Positions 23,124-34,524 of a stretch of 64,000 bases of DNA are shown piece after piece. Numbering within the stretch: position 1 is the first letter of the stretch; the number at the start of each line of letters is the position of its first letter. Both the position numbers and the translations under genes were made by a program. The stretch comes from Azadirachta indica (taxonomy: Eukaryota > Streptophyta > Magnoliopsida > Sapindales > Meliaceae): positions 8,171,269 to 8,235,268 of the forward strand of contig CM040440.1 in the NCBI GenBank assembly GCA_022749755.1. The letters run 5' to 3'. The notes under the pieces are model-generated. The model worked only from the letters and a program-made list of their open reading frames with translations, was not told the DNA's origin and searched no databases.

Positions 23124-25170
23124 GAATTGTAGGTTGGCCAAAATTACTTTTAAATTTAACAGCATCTATCAGGTGAGATTTATCTTATTTATTATTCTTT
23201 TTATAATCTCAAGATTCGCTATTTTCTTATCAATTTAATGGATGCTTTTGGAATTTTATATGTATCAAGGTTGCTCGTGGTTTCAGCAGGAGCAGAAACT
23301 CTGCCGCCCAAGAAGAAAGCCCTTTCAAGCTTAATGACTCACCCATTATTATATTGGCAATTTGCTTATTATATTTCACTTATTAGTTTTGAATTTTGCT
23401 ATTGGTTGCTGGTGCTGTAGGATTATGAATATGATATACCGCAGGACATTCTCCCTTGTAAGATAGAAAATCCTGCATGTGAGGTGATTCAAGAGGATTG
23501 GGTCCTTGTTAGAGGTAATAGTGGTAAGCAAGTTTTTTGGTTGAATGGATAGATGGTTATTCAGTTTTATTTACGTATGTTTTGCAGGCTTCAAATATGC
23601 CCCCGTTGTATACCGAGCTCTGTATCAGGAGGGGTACAAGGCCCTGTTCACAGGGGTGGTCTATGGCAATGAGATGAGTGAGGGGGTTGAAATAGCTATG
23701 GCTGCAGTTGATAAATACTTAAAGCGGACAGCATTAAAGATCAGGCAAAAGAAAGAAATTGTGCAGGTTTACATTCTGAGTTTTGCTTAGTTTAGATTAG
23801 GAGTAGTTCGTTGGGAAGGATTATGCTGGACAATGGGTTGTTGTGATGTATGTATGGCTTAAATTATTTTTATTTTTTATTTCTCTTTAAAGCTTGCAAC
23901 AACAATTAGTGATAGAAGGATTGCTGAGCTCATAGCCGAGGGTGTGGAGAAAGTTGGAGATGTTGGTTTACTTTATGTAATGGTAAGTTAGTTGCTTGTT
24001 GAATTTTTGCCATCCTTTCCTCTTTATTTGCTATCAATTATTCACTATGTACATTGGATTCTTTCATTATGATTCCTCTTGGTTTTAGAATATAGATCCA
24101 TTTGGCATGGTGTAGATTGTATGTTGCCTTTCTTTGTTTATTACTTTCATAGAACTTATCATGCATATAACAAATTGGTGGGCATGGTTCTACTTGGGTT
24201 AGGATGGGGCTCATGGATACCAAATGAAAAAAAAAAAATATTAGGTTGGTTATATTTCAAGTTTCAACCCAATCTAACCCAAAATTTTGAAAAACACAAA
24301 GCAAACCAAATCAATAGTTTGTTTTGGGTTATACCATTTAGACTTAGGCCAATTTTTTTCTATTTTTATTTATTGGTGTAACTGTTATTATTATTATTAT
24401 TATTAGAGAGGCTAACGACAATTGATTCTTATTAGAGATACAGTATACAAGACAGGTTATGTTTTACTTTATTTTTTTGAGGGAAGACAATGCGGTATTA
24501 TTTGTTTATTATTATTTTTTACCGTTGGTTACTTGTTTATGTTTTCCACCGCTACACGTATAGCAAGTTAAATTTTTTAAAAAGAGACAAACCAAGATAG
24601 GAACATCTTTTTCTATTTTTGTTTTCTAATTTGTTATAAGATTATGCTTTTTACCTTACTGTCTTTTAGTTGTTATATATAACACTTCTCAATTATAGAT
24701 AGAAACATCATTTTTTTTTTGCTTTTTTTTTTGAATTTTTATAAGATTATGCTTTTTACATTACTGTCTTTTAGTTGTTAAATTTAATACATTTCAATTA
24801 TAATGTGGCATGTTATAAGATTAAGACATACTTTAGAGTAATGACAAATATATCCCCTGATTTTATTTTTGTTTTTTCATCACTACTACACTATTATACA
24901 TTTAAAACTGTTATAAAATGTTTTAAAAATTCTTTTAGAACATATTAAAAACCGTTCTCTTTTGTTATGATAAGAAGATTGTTTTTATTAGTTTTTAAAT
25001 TTATAAGAAAACAGTTTTAAATAGTACTCAAATTTATAAGAAAACCCTTTATAACAGTACTTAAATTTTTAAGAGGACAATATTTAATAGTTATTAAAAA
25101 TTTATTAAAAATTTACTTTTAATAATATTTAGATATATAAGAAGACAGTTTTTAATAGTTATTAAAATTT

Positions 25171-26727
25171 TTAAAGTAATACGTCAAAAGAAATAACAAT
25201 AAAAATGGTTATTATAACAACATTCAATTAAATAAAAATTAATTTATCAAAAAATATACATATACATATATGTATATGTGTATATATATATATATAATAT
25301 ATGTAGAGGACAATAATAACACTCATTAATTCATACATATGTGTATCTTATTAATTGTTTAAAAATATATTAAACATTGATTTAAAAAAAGTCTAAATTA
25401 AAAGAGTCTGTCTCACTACAAATTGCAAATATAAATAGTAGCACAATATTAGTAGATCATGAACTAGAAAAAATAGCAAGCTGATGCTAGATATCACATA
25501 CATAGCTGTTTTATCCACTAATTATTATAAAACTAAAAATAACAGTCATAAAAGAAACAAGGATCTCCCAACAACAGTATATATTTACAACTTTATCAAT
25601 AGTTAGCTGAAACAACAATAAACTATAGTAGAAACGGCTACAACAAAGTAACATTAGGAGAAGAAAATAGCAGAAAAATAAAAAGCATACAGCTAATAAC
25701 AGGAAGTAAAACTAGCAACAAGCAGTCAAGCAGTAAGGAGCTTGGTAATTAACAAGTAGCAACCTTATCTTTCGTAGTCTTTGCCATAGTTTTAAGTCAA
25801 TGCACTTATCAATTAATTTATGACTTAATAATTAAATGGAATAAAAAGTAGATCAATAGACCTATAACCAAATATATCCATCGAAATTCGTTGGGTAAAA
25901 TTGAAAAATATAACTAAAACAAAAGAATAAAAAGATACAATTATTTCAATTACAAAATTGACAGAACAAATTCAGCCCTTCTTGTTTGTATGAGCATTTT
26001 TTTTCAAACTGCATAAGATATTACACATAATGAAATTAAAATAAAATAACATTAGAAGTCATGCATGTTATAAAAAATTAATAAAATAAGTGAAATAATT
26101 GCAAAGTTATAATTCTAACCTTTTGTTGGATGGAAATATTTGAATCTTCAATAATATCTTTTATATACTTCATTACATAATACCCACACTCTGAATTTGT
26201 GGGTTGTTTAGGACACTACCAAAAATAAAAAAAAAATAATAAAATCGAGTACATTTTAATTAGCATAAAACAACGAAAAAAATTGTTCAAATAATAAAAA
26301 TTTAAATTATTTTTCTTCGGAAAGTCATATGAAGATGGTGTGTATATATATAGCATATTAGCATATTACCATATTAGTTAGTAAAAGTTATACTAGCAGA
26401 TCAATAACCAAATATATATATATATTGTGACAGTATATATGTATCACTTATTATTTTTTTCTTTTTAATATGTAAGTACTAATTTGACTGATATATGAAA
26501 CGAAAAGATTCAAAATATGTACCAATTATAATTATATCATTCATTGGATTATTCTTAAAGATGATTTGAATGATTGATGGGTCACTTCAATTTTGGACCT
26601 AACTCTAGTTTTAAAGAATTCCTAGTTTTCAATTCCATTCATTTAATATTTCATGCTAATTTAAATTGATCAATAGTCAATAATTTTTTTTTTGAGACAT
26701 TTACAATAACCAATGATAGACCATTGT
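25171..26727. other. AT-rich CACTA interior without genes
   Basis: Contains alternating TA/TG microsatellite runs at about 25,255-25,305 and 26,412-26,430. No exon or recognisable domain was found. The frame at 27,210-26,728 (-) adjoining it lies over intron-like AT-rich sequence and is not supported as a gene. Confidence 0.5.
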
Positions 26728-27219
26728 TTACCAACTGATATTTATGTTATTAATGTATATTTCCAATGTTGTCAAACATGTATGCCCTAAGAAAGTAAAT
26801 AAAATATTGGAAAAAATCAAAGGAATGATGGTATCTATGTAAATAAAGAAAAAGGATTGAAAATAGTTGACGGTTAATTTTTTATATCCCACTTTACTCA
26901 TACAGACATTAGAAAATGTTGGTACGTATAATAGCAGGTTGTTGACCCATAAAAAATATCCTACCGCAACCCCTCCCCCTCTCTTAAAAATAAAAAAAAA
27001 AAAAGCAATTGTGCGCCTACGCGCGCAAGACAATATTCTGTGCGGCTGCGCCGCGCTTACTGTCTTGCGCAAGAATGCCTGCGCAGACATATTTATGCTG
27101 CGCCTTTCCTCTTTTTGCCCCAATATAATCCTCTTTCTATTTGTTTCCAAATTTCCCTCTTCCTTCAACACAAACACCATCCCAAACACTTTCTCCTTTT
27201 CACTCTTCACCCAAATTCA

Positions 27220-28047
27220 ATTATTACACATTCAATCACCATCCCAAGTACCAAATTTGAAAATTATAAACTCATTCAACATATTTCCTTACTAAATTTA
27301 AACACTCAATTAGAAGAATTATGTGTTCTTGGAACACAATGGTTAAGAGGTCGTGGTAGATACAGTAAATCTCTCACTTTCCCAGAAAATACGCTCAATA
27401 GATACGCCAAGGCTTGGTATAAATTTATTTGCTCCAATCTCATGCCTACGTCCTATCTCAATGAAGTTATAGCAAAAAGAGCTTCTCTACTTTATTGTAT
27501 TTGTTCTGAGATTACCATTGATATAAGGAAGGTAATACAAAACAGCTTGATTGCATCTATTGATGCAAAAACAATTGGGGGACACACACACCCCTGTCTT
27601 ATTACTGTCTTATGCTAAAATAAAGGGGTAAGGGTAGAGGACACAGAGTACAAGGTAAATCCGGACTCTCCAATTGACGGGATGGCAATTTACAAGTTCA
27701 ACTACTGAGCAAAAGGTGCGTTCATCCGATCGGGCTTAGAATTTATTATGGATGATGATAATCAAGTTCCACCACCACGAAAACCATTGCCTCAACTGAG
27801 AAAAGGCTTCCTTAATACAATTTCAGAGGCATACCGGTCAGCCTATGAAGAAAGATTGAGGCGTCAACAATATCCTTGTGAAGGCTTATCCAATCCCCCG
27901 TTTGTCCATCAAAATAATGAAGCCAGGGCTTTCTCCTCACATCACGAAGATCTCATGCAATCAAGGATTGCCGATATGCATCAAAAAATTATTCAACAAG
28001 GGCGTGGGATTTCTAACATCTGGCAAGAGCAATCAAGGATGCATTAG
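27220..28047 (+). pseudogene. Decayed 'putative plant transposon protein' ORF inside the CACTA element
   Basis: A single frame runs across this span with in-frame stops at 27,616 (TAA) and 27,706 (TGA). It encodes LGTQWLRGRGRYSKSLTFPE, LNRYAKAWYKFICSNLMPTS, a hydrophobic segment (YCICSEITIDIRKVIQNSLI), then LITVLC and KGVRVEDTEY. This is the order seen in the Pfam family 'putative plant transposon protein' (PF20167), found in many plant retroelement polyproteins. A Pro/Gln-rich tail follows (27,748-28,047). Downstream, GAGGACAATGTTT...AAGTGTAGGGGAGG (28,250) and GCTTGAGGACAAGCAAGC (28,478) resemble motifs common near the 3' ends of Athila/Tat-type elements. It was probably a retroelement piece taken up by the CACTA. 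Confidence 0.6.
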
Positions 28048-28204
28048 TATCAAGTGGACTGCTTCAATACTTTGGCTTTATATTTTCAGCAAATACATCC
28101 CGATGTTCAATTTCCACCACTTCCACAATTCCTGCCCACCCAAACAAATGAAGATAACAATGCACAATGAGAGGCAAGATTCTTGCATCTTACCTCTCAA
28201 GTAA

Positions 28205-30330
28205 GATCTTTCTAATTTTCTCCTTTATTTTTTAATCTTTCAACATCGAGGACAATGTTTCCATTAAGTGTAGGGGAGGAATGAAAAGTAATCGTTTGTT
28301 GATCATAGTGAGTTACTACCAATCACACACATAAATGGAAAAAAAAAATACTATTTTAGTTCAAATTTAACTTATCATGTTCTAGGAGTGTGTTTGTTTG
28401 ATTTTTTTTTTTGGTTAATATTATGTTTGTTTGTTTTTAGTCTTTTCTCCAATATCTATTTTTGTTGGTTTGATTTGCTTGAGGACAAGCAAGCATTCAT
28501 CTTAATAAGTGCGTAAAAACACACACTTATCATTTACTCTTTAATTTGACTTGTTTGTTTAATCCTCTGCTTACATTAATATTTAATGTATTTTGGTTGT
28601 ATTTTTTGCAAATCATGAGAATTGGCCATTGCACCATTCATCTTGCTCTTGGGCATCAAGTTCAAGTTTTTAGAGAGAACTAAGAGATAGAGAAAGAGGA
28701 GATTGGAAGAATTTTTGGGCATCAAGTTCAAGGTTTTGAAAATCAAGGCTCTTCTAATCTAGTTTTATCTCTTTCTCTTGTCTTTAAACCTTTGTTTTGA
28801 ATTAAACAATAGTGAAGTTATTGTTTTTTATGTTATCGATTGTTAAATTTTTTATTATGGATTTTGAACTTTATCTGATGTGTAGTTAAACTTGTTTTCT
28901 AAGACAATGATCTAATCTATTTGAAGCATTCAATTTGTGTAATTGTGTTATTTGTTTTGATTTAATATTTAGTGTTGCGTATTCATTATGATGATTAATG
29001 CATTTTAATATTTAGTTAGTATTTGAATTATTTGTGGATTAAATATGAACTGAGAAGTGATTATTCTCTAAACCAGGTAATGAATACCATAAATTACATG
29101 TTAGAAAGAGATGTACTAATATGATTTACATACTTAGTTAAGAATTATCACTGAATGTAAAGTACTTTCATTTAATTTAATTCACATAGAGATAGAGTGA
29201 ATTATTTAGGTGCAATGTATATTCGACTGATCTCGAGAAAAACTGTCGAATAATTTAGGATAATTAACTAATAACACAGGTATTAAATCAGAATAACATT
29301 ATCTGGAGAATTGGATGTGAATAAATATAAAGAAATCATTAGCCCTAAATCTTTCCATCAGCTGTATTTATTTTAATTAAATTGCTCAATAGTTTATTTT
29401 ACTTTATTTTGTTTTAATTTTTCTCAATTAAATTAATTCAATTTTTTCAGATAAATTCATTACTTAATTATCTTCGGTAATTAACAAATTAACTTTTCTT
29501 ATAGGACCAACACTTTCTTATCACTGTATTACTTGTTTGCGACACATGCACTTGTGTTCATAATTTATGCAACATATTTTAATTTTTTATTTTTGGTTTT
29601 GAAGTATTTGTCTTTTTTATTTTTTATTTTTTCTCTAATCGATAATTGAAGTTCATTAAGTGACAAGAAAAATAGTCAAATAATATAAAAATAATTAAAA
29701 ACAATGATATTTTTTTGTGTAAAATTTTCAACATATATATTTTTTTTCAGCAAATACCATCATTTTTATTTATTTTTATTTTGTATGACTATTTTTTTAC
29801 ATGTAGTGAATTTATGATTATTATTTGTTAATATATTATTGTTGTTTTAATTATAGATTAGGGTAAAAATTCAAAGAAATTTGAATAAAAAAGTAGAAAA
29901 GTGTTTAAATTTAAAAATCAAATAAGAAAAATGAAAATTTTAAAATAAAAAGTAAAACGAAGAAAAATAAATTAAACTTTTATTTTGTTAATTGAAAATA
30001 AATTATTTTCATGTAATTAATTTATTTATATAAAAAATTAATTAAAAATTATTAAAAAAGAGCATTTATATCATTATATTATTTAAATAAAAGTTAAAGG
30101 TATTTTTGTTATTAAAGTAATCAATAAATAAGTAATTTTTTTAATTTTTATATATTTACTGATCAAAAAGTTTTTGACTAAATTAGTATTAAAAAAAAAA
30201 CCAATCTCACATGGTATAGTAAACGAAGACAAGATTAAAAATTATTTTTTTAAATTTTTAAATAGAAATCAATTAAATTAAAATTATTCTCTAAAAAGAA
30301 GAATATTTAAAATAATTTTTTATTATTTAA
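28205..30330. other. AT-rich CACTA interior with retroelement-like remnants
   Basis: No gene. At 29,507-29,560 the stretch ACTTTCTTATCACTGTATTACTTG...GCGACACATGCACTTG resembles sequence often found in plant gypsy-type elements. The phrase GGGCATCAAGTTCAAG occurs twice (28,652 and 28,717). The rest is A/T-rich filler. Confidence 0.4.
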
Positions 30331-33040
30331 ATAAAAATATATTTTATTATAAGTCTTCTAAATATGTATTTTGGAAAACGATTTGAAAATTATTTTTTAT
30401 TTTAAAAATCAAGAATAATTTTATTAAAACTGTCATTTAAATATGTGAAAAAAGAAAACGATTTAAAAATTGTTTTTTATATTTTTTTTAAAATAAAAAT
30501 AAGTTTATTAAAACTTCTCTAAACATATATTTTAGAAGACGGTTTACAAAAATCGTTTTTATTTTTTAGAATTAAAGACGATTTTATTAAAACTGTTTTC
30601 TAAACATATATTTTAGAAGACGGTTTATAAAAACCGTTTTTATTTTTTAAATTTAAAGTTGATTTCATTAAAACAGTTTTTGAAACATAATTTTAAAAAA
30701 CGGTTTACAAAAACCGTTCTTATTTTTTAGAATTAAAGACAGTTTTTGAATAAACCATCTTAAAAAATGAAAACCGTCTTCTATTTAGTGTGCTCTTTTA
30801 ATTATTTTCTAGTAGTGCATGATTGAATGAGCTGTGCACGATAAATCACAAGAATTTTTGCTAAATGATAAAATAATATGCTAAAATGTATTATGCTTCT
30901 CTTTCTCTTCTCATTAATCATTTTCCTTCTTTATAAGGATATTAGGTCCTTTTCATTAAATGTTTGAGTCAGTCAAATATCTCACAATGATAGCCCTGAT
31001 TTTTTTCTTCTTCAACTATTGCAGCCTGATGAAAAAGTGGGTAATGCATTAGAGTTTGACAATGGAATGGAACTTGCTTGGAGCTTTGCATGCCTTGACT
31101 TCTTCGATTATTTGGAAACATTAACAAGTGTAAGGATTTCATTGTATCCCTGAATCTCTATCCTTTTTTATATGTAACATAATATGTTATATATACATTT
31201 CCTAATCCATAATTAGGATTTCATTGTTTATAGTTGAAAAGTACAATGTTTTATTGTTATTGGTATAACACAATTTTTTGTTGCTTGTTTGCCAGAGATT
31301 AGAGAATCCATTCATTTTAATCCTCGAGCATAAAATTCTTAATAAAAATGTCGTTGAGCAAGCAATTAAATCAACAAATTATGTAAGAGGATTTGTACAC
31401 AAAATTAAAAGTTGAATATTGTTTATTAACATGTTTAATTAATAATTTTTATTTTTGAATTTCAGAAACGGCCATTACTGATGGTTGCTGAGAAAGCTAA
31501 TTGGGAGCTTGCAAAATGTTGTCTTATATATCAATTATTATGTTCGATTCTTTATTTGGATCTAGGTTTATATCGTCAACCCTACGCTAAAAAGAGAAGA
31601 CAATAACGCAATCTTGCATGACCTTGCTGCTTTCACAAGAGGCTAGGTTGGTTAATTTGGTAAATTCTCACCTTACTTAATGTAATATATACACTAACCA
31701 TTTTAGTTAACTTTAGGTTGTAACTGAAGCGTCTGATATGAGCTCTATACCATCAATGCTTGGGTCTTATCGGGAGGTGAGATATTTAATGATACATGGT
31801 GCTATAAATATGCAGTGATATCTTTGTTGAAATATAAGTTTTATTTTCCATTTTCATTCATCATTACAGGCTAGAATAACAGGTTATAAGATGGCTGTCA
31901 TTGGTGGCTCTGGTAGCCAGGAAGATATTGAAAAAAGACGTCAACAGGTAGGTTCGGTTGTTTAATTTTCAACGACTTTTCAAACTATTTGCTATTGTGT
32001 TATTAATGAATTAATTATTTGACATGTGTCCTTTATTTGTTGTCACAGTTGCTAACCACAATCAAACGTAGCAAATCAATATTTCAAATGAAGTTATTAC
32101 AGGCGAGGCTTAAAGAACTTTCCCGTGGTGCGGCTGTTTACAAGGTATAGTTGCTTGGAATTGATTAATTGTTTATGGTCCTACAGCAGCTGTTATATTT
32201 GAGGAGGTTGTTTCATGTAAGGTTGGGGTCGTACGAACTGTTGAAGAATTGCTCAAAAATTATTTAAGAGTGTGTAATTCTGCTTTTGCTGTCAGTGCTG
32301 CAACTATACAAGGAATTATACCTGGTGATTAATCAAGATAACACATTGTTTAGGATTCTGTTTGGTTCATTTTTGTTGAATTGCAATTCTAAACTATTGA
32401 TTGAAGGTGGTGGGGTTGCACTTCTACATGCCTCCAAGGAATTGGACAAATTGCAAGTTGAAAACTCTGGTCAGAAGTATGGTGTTCAGCTTTTTCAACA
32501 TGTCCTCAAGGTGTGTGTAGATGCATTTTTTTAGTCTTTTAATTTTCCAATTTAGGAGACAAAGTTTACCAACAATTGGAGCTTGTATACTTGTAGATGC
32601 CTGTTTACTCAATTGCTTCCATGGCCGGATTTGATGGTTTAGCTGCTGTTGAAAAGATATTAGAACAAGAAGATATTGATTTTGGATATGATCCAGCTAA
32701 AGGTAGGCGTATTTTCTTAAATGAAGAAAAATAAGAAACAAAACTGGAGCGATATATTAACTTTTTATGTTTCGTCTAATAATTAAGAATTAATACTTGT
32801 ATAAGGTGAATACGTGCACATGATAAAGTCTGGAAATATGGATCCTTATCCATTAGTGTCCAGGGAATTGTGCAATCTCGTAAGGTAACTTGTTTTAACC
32901 TCTTAATAAGGACTTTTTACATGTCAGTATTAAGTAGAATAATCTAAGTAGTATTGCTATATATTTGTGATTTGTGGAGGAGGTTTTCTGGTGAAATGTG
33001 GACTTGGTCGCTGGGACTCCTGGAAAGCTCCAGCAATTGA

Positions 33041-34524
33041 ATTTGAAGGAGCACGGAAGCAAACGAGCTCACTATTGGTTTTACGAAGCAAGGACATGTA
33101 TATGTAGAGACTAATTTATGTTGTTGGCATATGGGAGTGTAACTTATTGTTTAATTTTTTCAATAATAATTATTTTTTATTACAATGATAAATTAAAAAA
33201 AAATTTATTTAGTCCTTGGTATATTGTAAAAAAATTGAAATATGAATTAAATTGTTATAATTAAAAAAAAATATATTATTAAAATAAAGATTAAAGCGTT
33301 ATAACTAAAAAAAAAAAGTATTATCTTATTTTAATGATTTGTAAAAATTTAGTGTTAGTTTAGTACTTTGTATTGCCTTTTTTGTTCAAATTAGAGGAAT
33401 ATTTGGTTTTTCTTGACTCCCATATATTTGAGATAAATGTGTCCCTACATATGAAATATTCAATCATGCTGGGATAAAGAATCTCAATATTAATAACCCA
33501 TTTATTTTAACCTTCAAATTTAAAAGAAAAATATGTACCATTAATTTATATTACAATAATTAAGCTACTAATTAGATAGCATGTAAAATTTATCAATTAT
33601 TCATATTAAAAGTTATTTTTCTCAATTTTTTATTTTTTAATATATTAAAATTATTTTATTATAATTTATTTTTAAAAATACATTCGAAATACAAATTCAT
33701 ATATTATAATTGAAATTTAATGTTAAACAATGTGTTGTGCATAATAAGAATAATTTATTTTATTTAAGCATTATCAAAACGCATATTTTTTCTTTATTTT
33801 TCAAAAAATTATTAAAACTCAAACATCAATATTAAAAAGTAAGAAACATCTCATCTATTACTTATGATTATGGTATTTATATGAATTGACCAAAAACATA
33901 TGTTAATTTGAAAGTATAAACGTTATTATAACAGTTAATAATAAATAGTGTAATAAAATAATTCTATAACTAATAACACATTAATAGTAAAAGAAATGAA
34001 AATATCTGTAAACTGATAAATTGTAAGTGAAATATATACATGCGATTGTACAAATATAAATAGAGAATTTTGAAAAGAAAAATTAGAAAAATAAAATGTA
34101 AATTAATCTAGTTTTGTGAAATCGATATCAATTGTGATGAATCCAAAATTTAAGAAATCACATGGAATGCAAATTTAATTTCGTGTAATAAGGATGCTAT
34201 TATTACTGATACTTTATTTAATGGCATGCAACCAAACAAAAAAGTAAAGAATGAGAAAAAAAAAATGATTAGTAGGGAAGTAACAAAATTATTTAAACAA
34301 TTGAAATAAATTAAAAACATCAACAATCATATTTTTTTCTTGTGATCATAAGCATATGTTTAGAAAAAACATATATTTATGTGTTACATATACTTTATTG
34401 ATATAATAATAATAATAATAATACGATTGGAGAATTCCATATTCTCCCGGTTGTTTTTATAATATCCTGAAATCCCCCTCTATTAATTGACAAAGTTAAG
34501 TATAACAATACGTAAATCCCTAAA
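33041..34524. other. AT-rich intergenic sequence
   Basis: 33,041-33,415 is still the 3' flank shared with copy C (61,193-61,568). Beyond that the sequence is unique in the window, very AT-rich, with an (AAT)n run at about 34,404-34,422. I see no gene in it. Confidence 0.6.

Larger units (their letters stand above)
24881..30817. mobile_element. CACTA (En/Spm-type) transposon, 5,937 bp, non-autonomous
   Basis: The left end reads CACTACTACACTATTATACA and the right end ...ATTATTTTCTAGTAGTG, giving perfect 8-bp inverted termini (CACTACTA/TAGTAGTG) with weaker matches further in. The 3-bp CAT flanks both sides (24,878-24,880 and 30,818-30,820), and the empty site in copy C (58,325) has a single CAT, so the boundaries are secure. 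Subterminal regions (24,890-25,170 and 30,330-30,780) carry many copies of an AAACxGTTTT / AAAACCGTTTTTATTTTTTA motif in both orientations, typical of CACTA elements. No TNPD-type transposase is visible. The interior contains a decayed retroelement-type ORF at 27.2-28.0 kb and long AT-rich filler. Confidence 0.92.
23133..33040 (+). pseudogene. Chaperonin-60-like pseudogene copy B, disrupted by a CACTA transposon
   Basis: Near-identical to copy C from exon 2 to the 3' flank (homology ends about 33,415). Exons: 23,133-23,172; 23,270-23,329; 23,421-23,514; 23,588-23,766; 23,893-23,982; 31,025-31,129; 31,296-31,382; 31,466-31,516 (truncated); 31,566-31,646; 31,717-31,776; 31,870-31,947; 32,049-32,144; 32,222-32,324; 32,407-32,510; 32,597-32,702; 32,806-32,884; 32,983-33,040. 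Damage: exon 1 and promoter absent, one extra T in exon 2, exon 3 donor GT changed to CT, a 5.9-kb transposon in intron 6, the 3' part of exon 9 plus most of intron 9 deleted, and the last Gln codon of exon 10 changed to TAG. The remaining exons stay open, so inactivation looks recent. Confidence 0.88.

Noticed and set aside
26728..27295. Overlapping open frames on both strands at 26.7-27.3 kb
   Set aside because: The composition is intron-like and the strands mirror each other. Only the frame continuing past 27,220 has family-like sequence.
23133..33040. Copy B as a functional gene with a long intron 6
   Set aside because: Even if the transposon were spliced out, exon 1 is missing, the exon 3 donor is lost, exon 9 is truncated and exon 10 ends in a stop codon.
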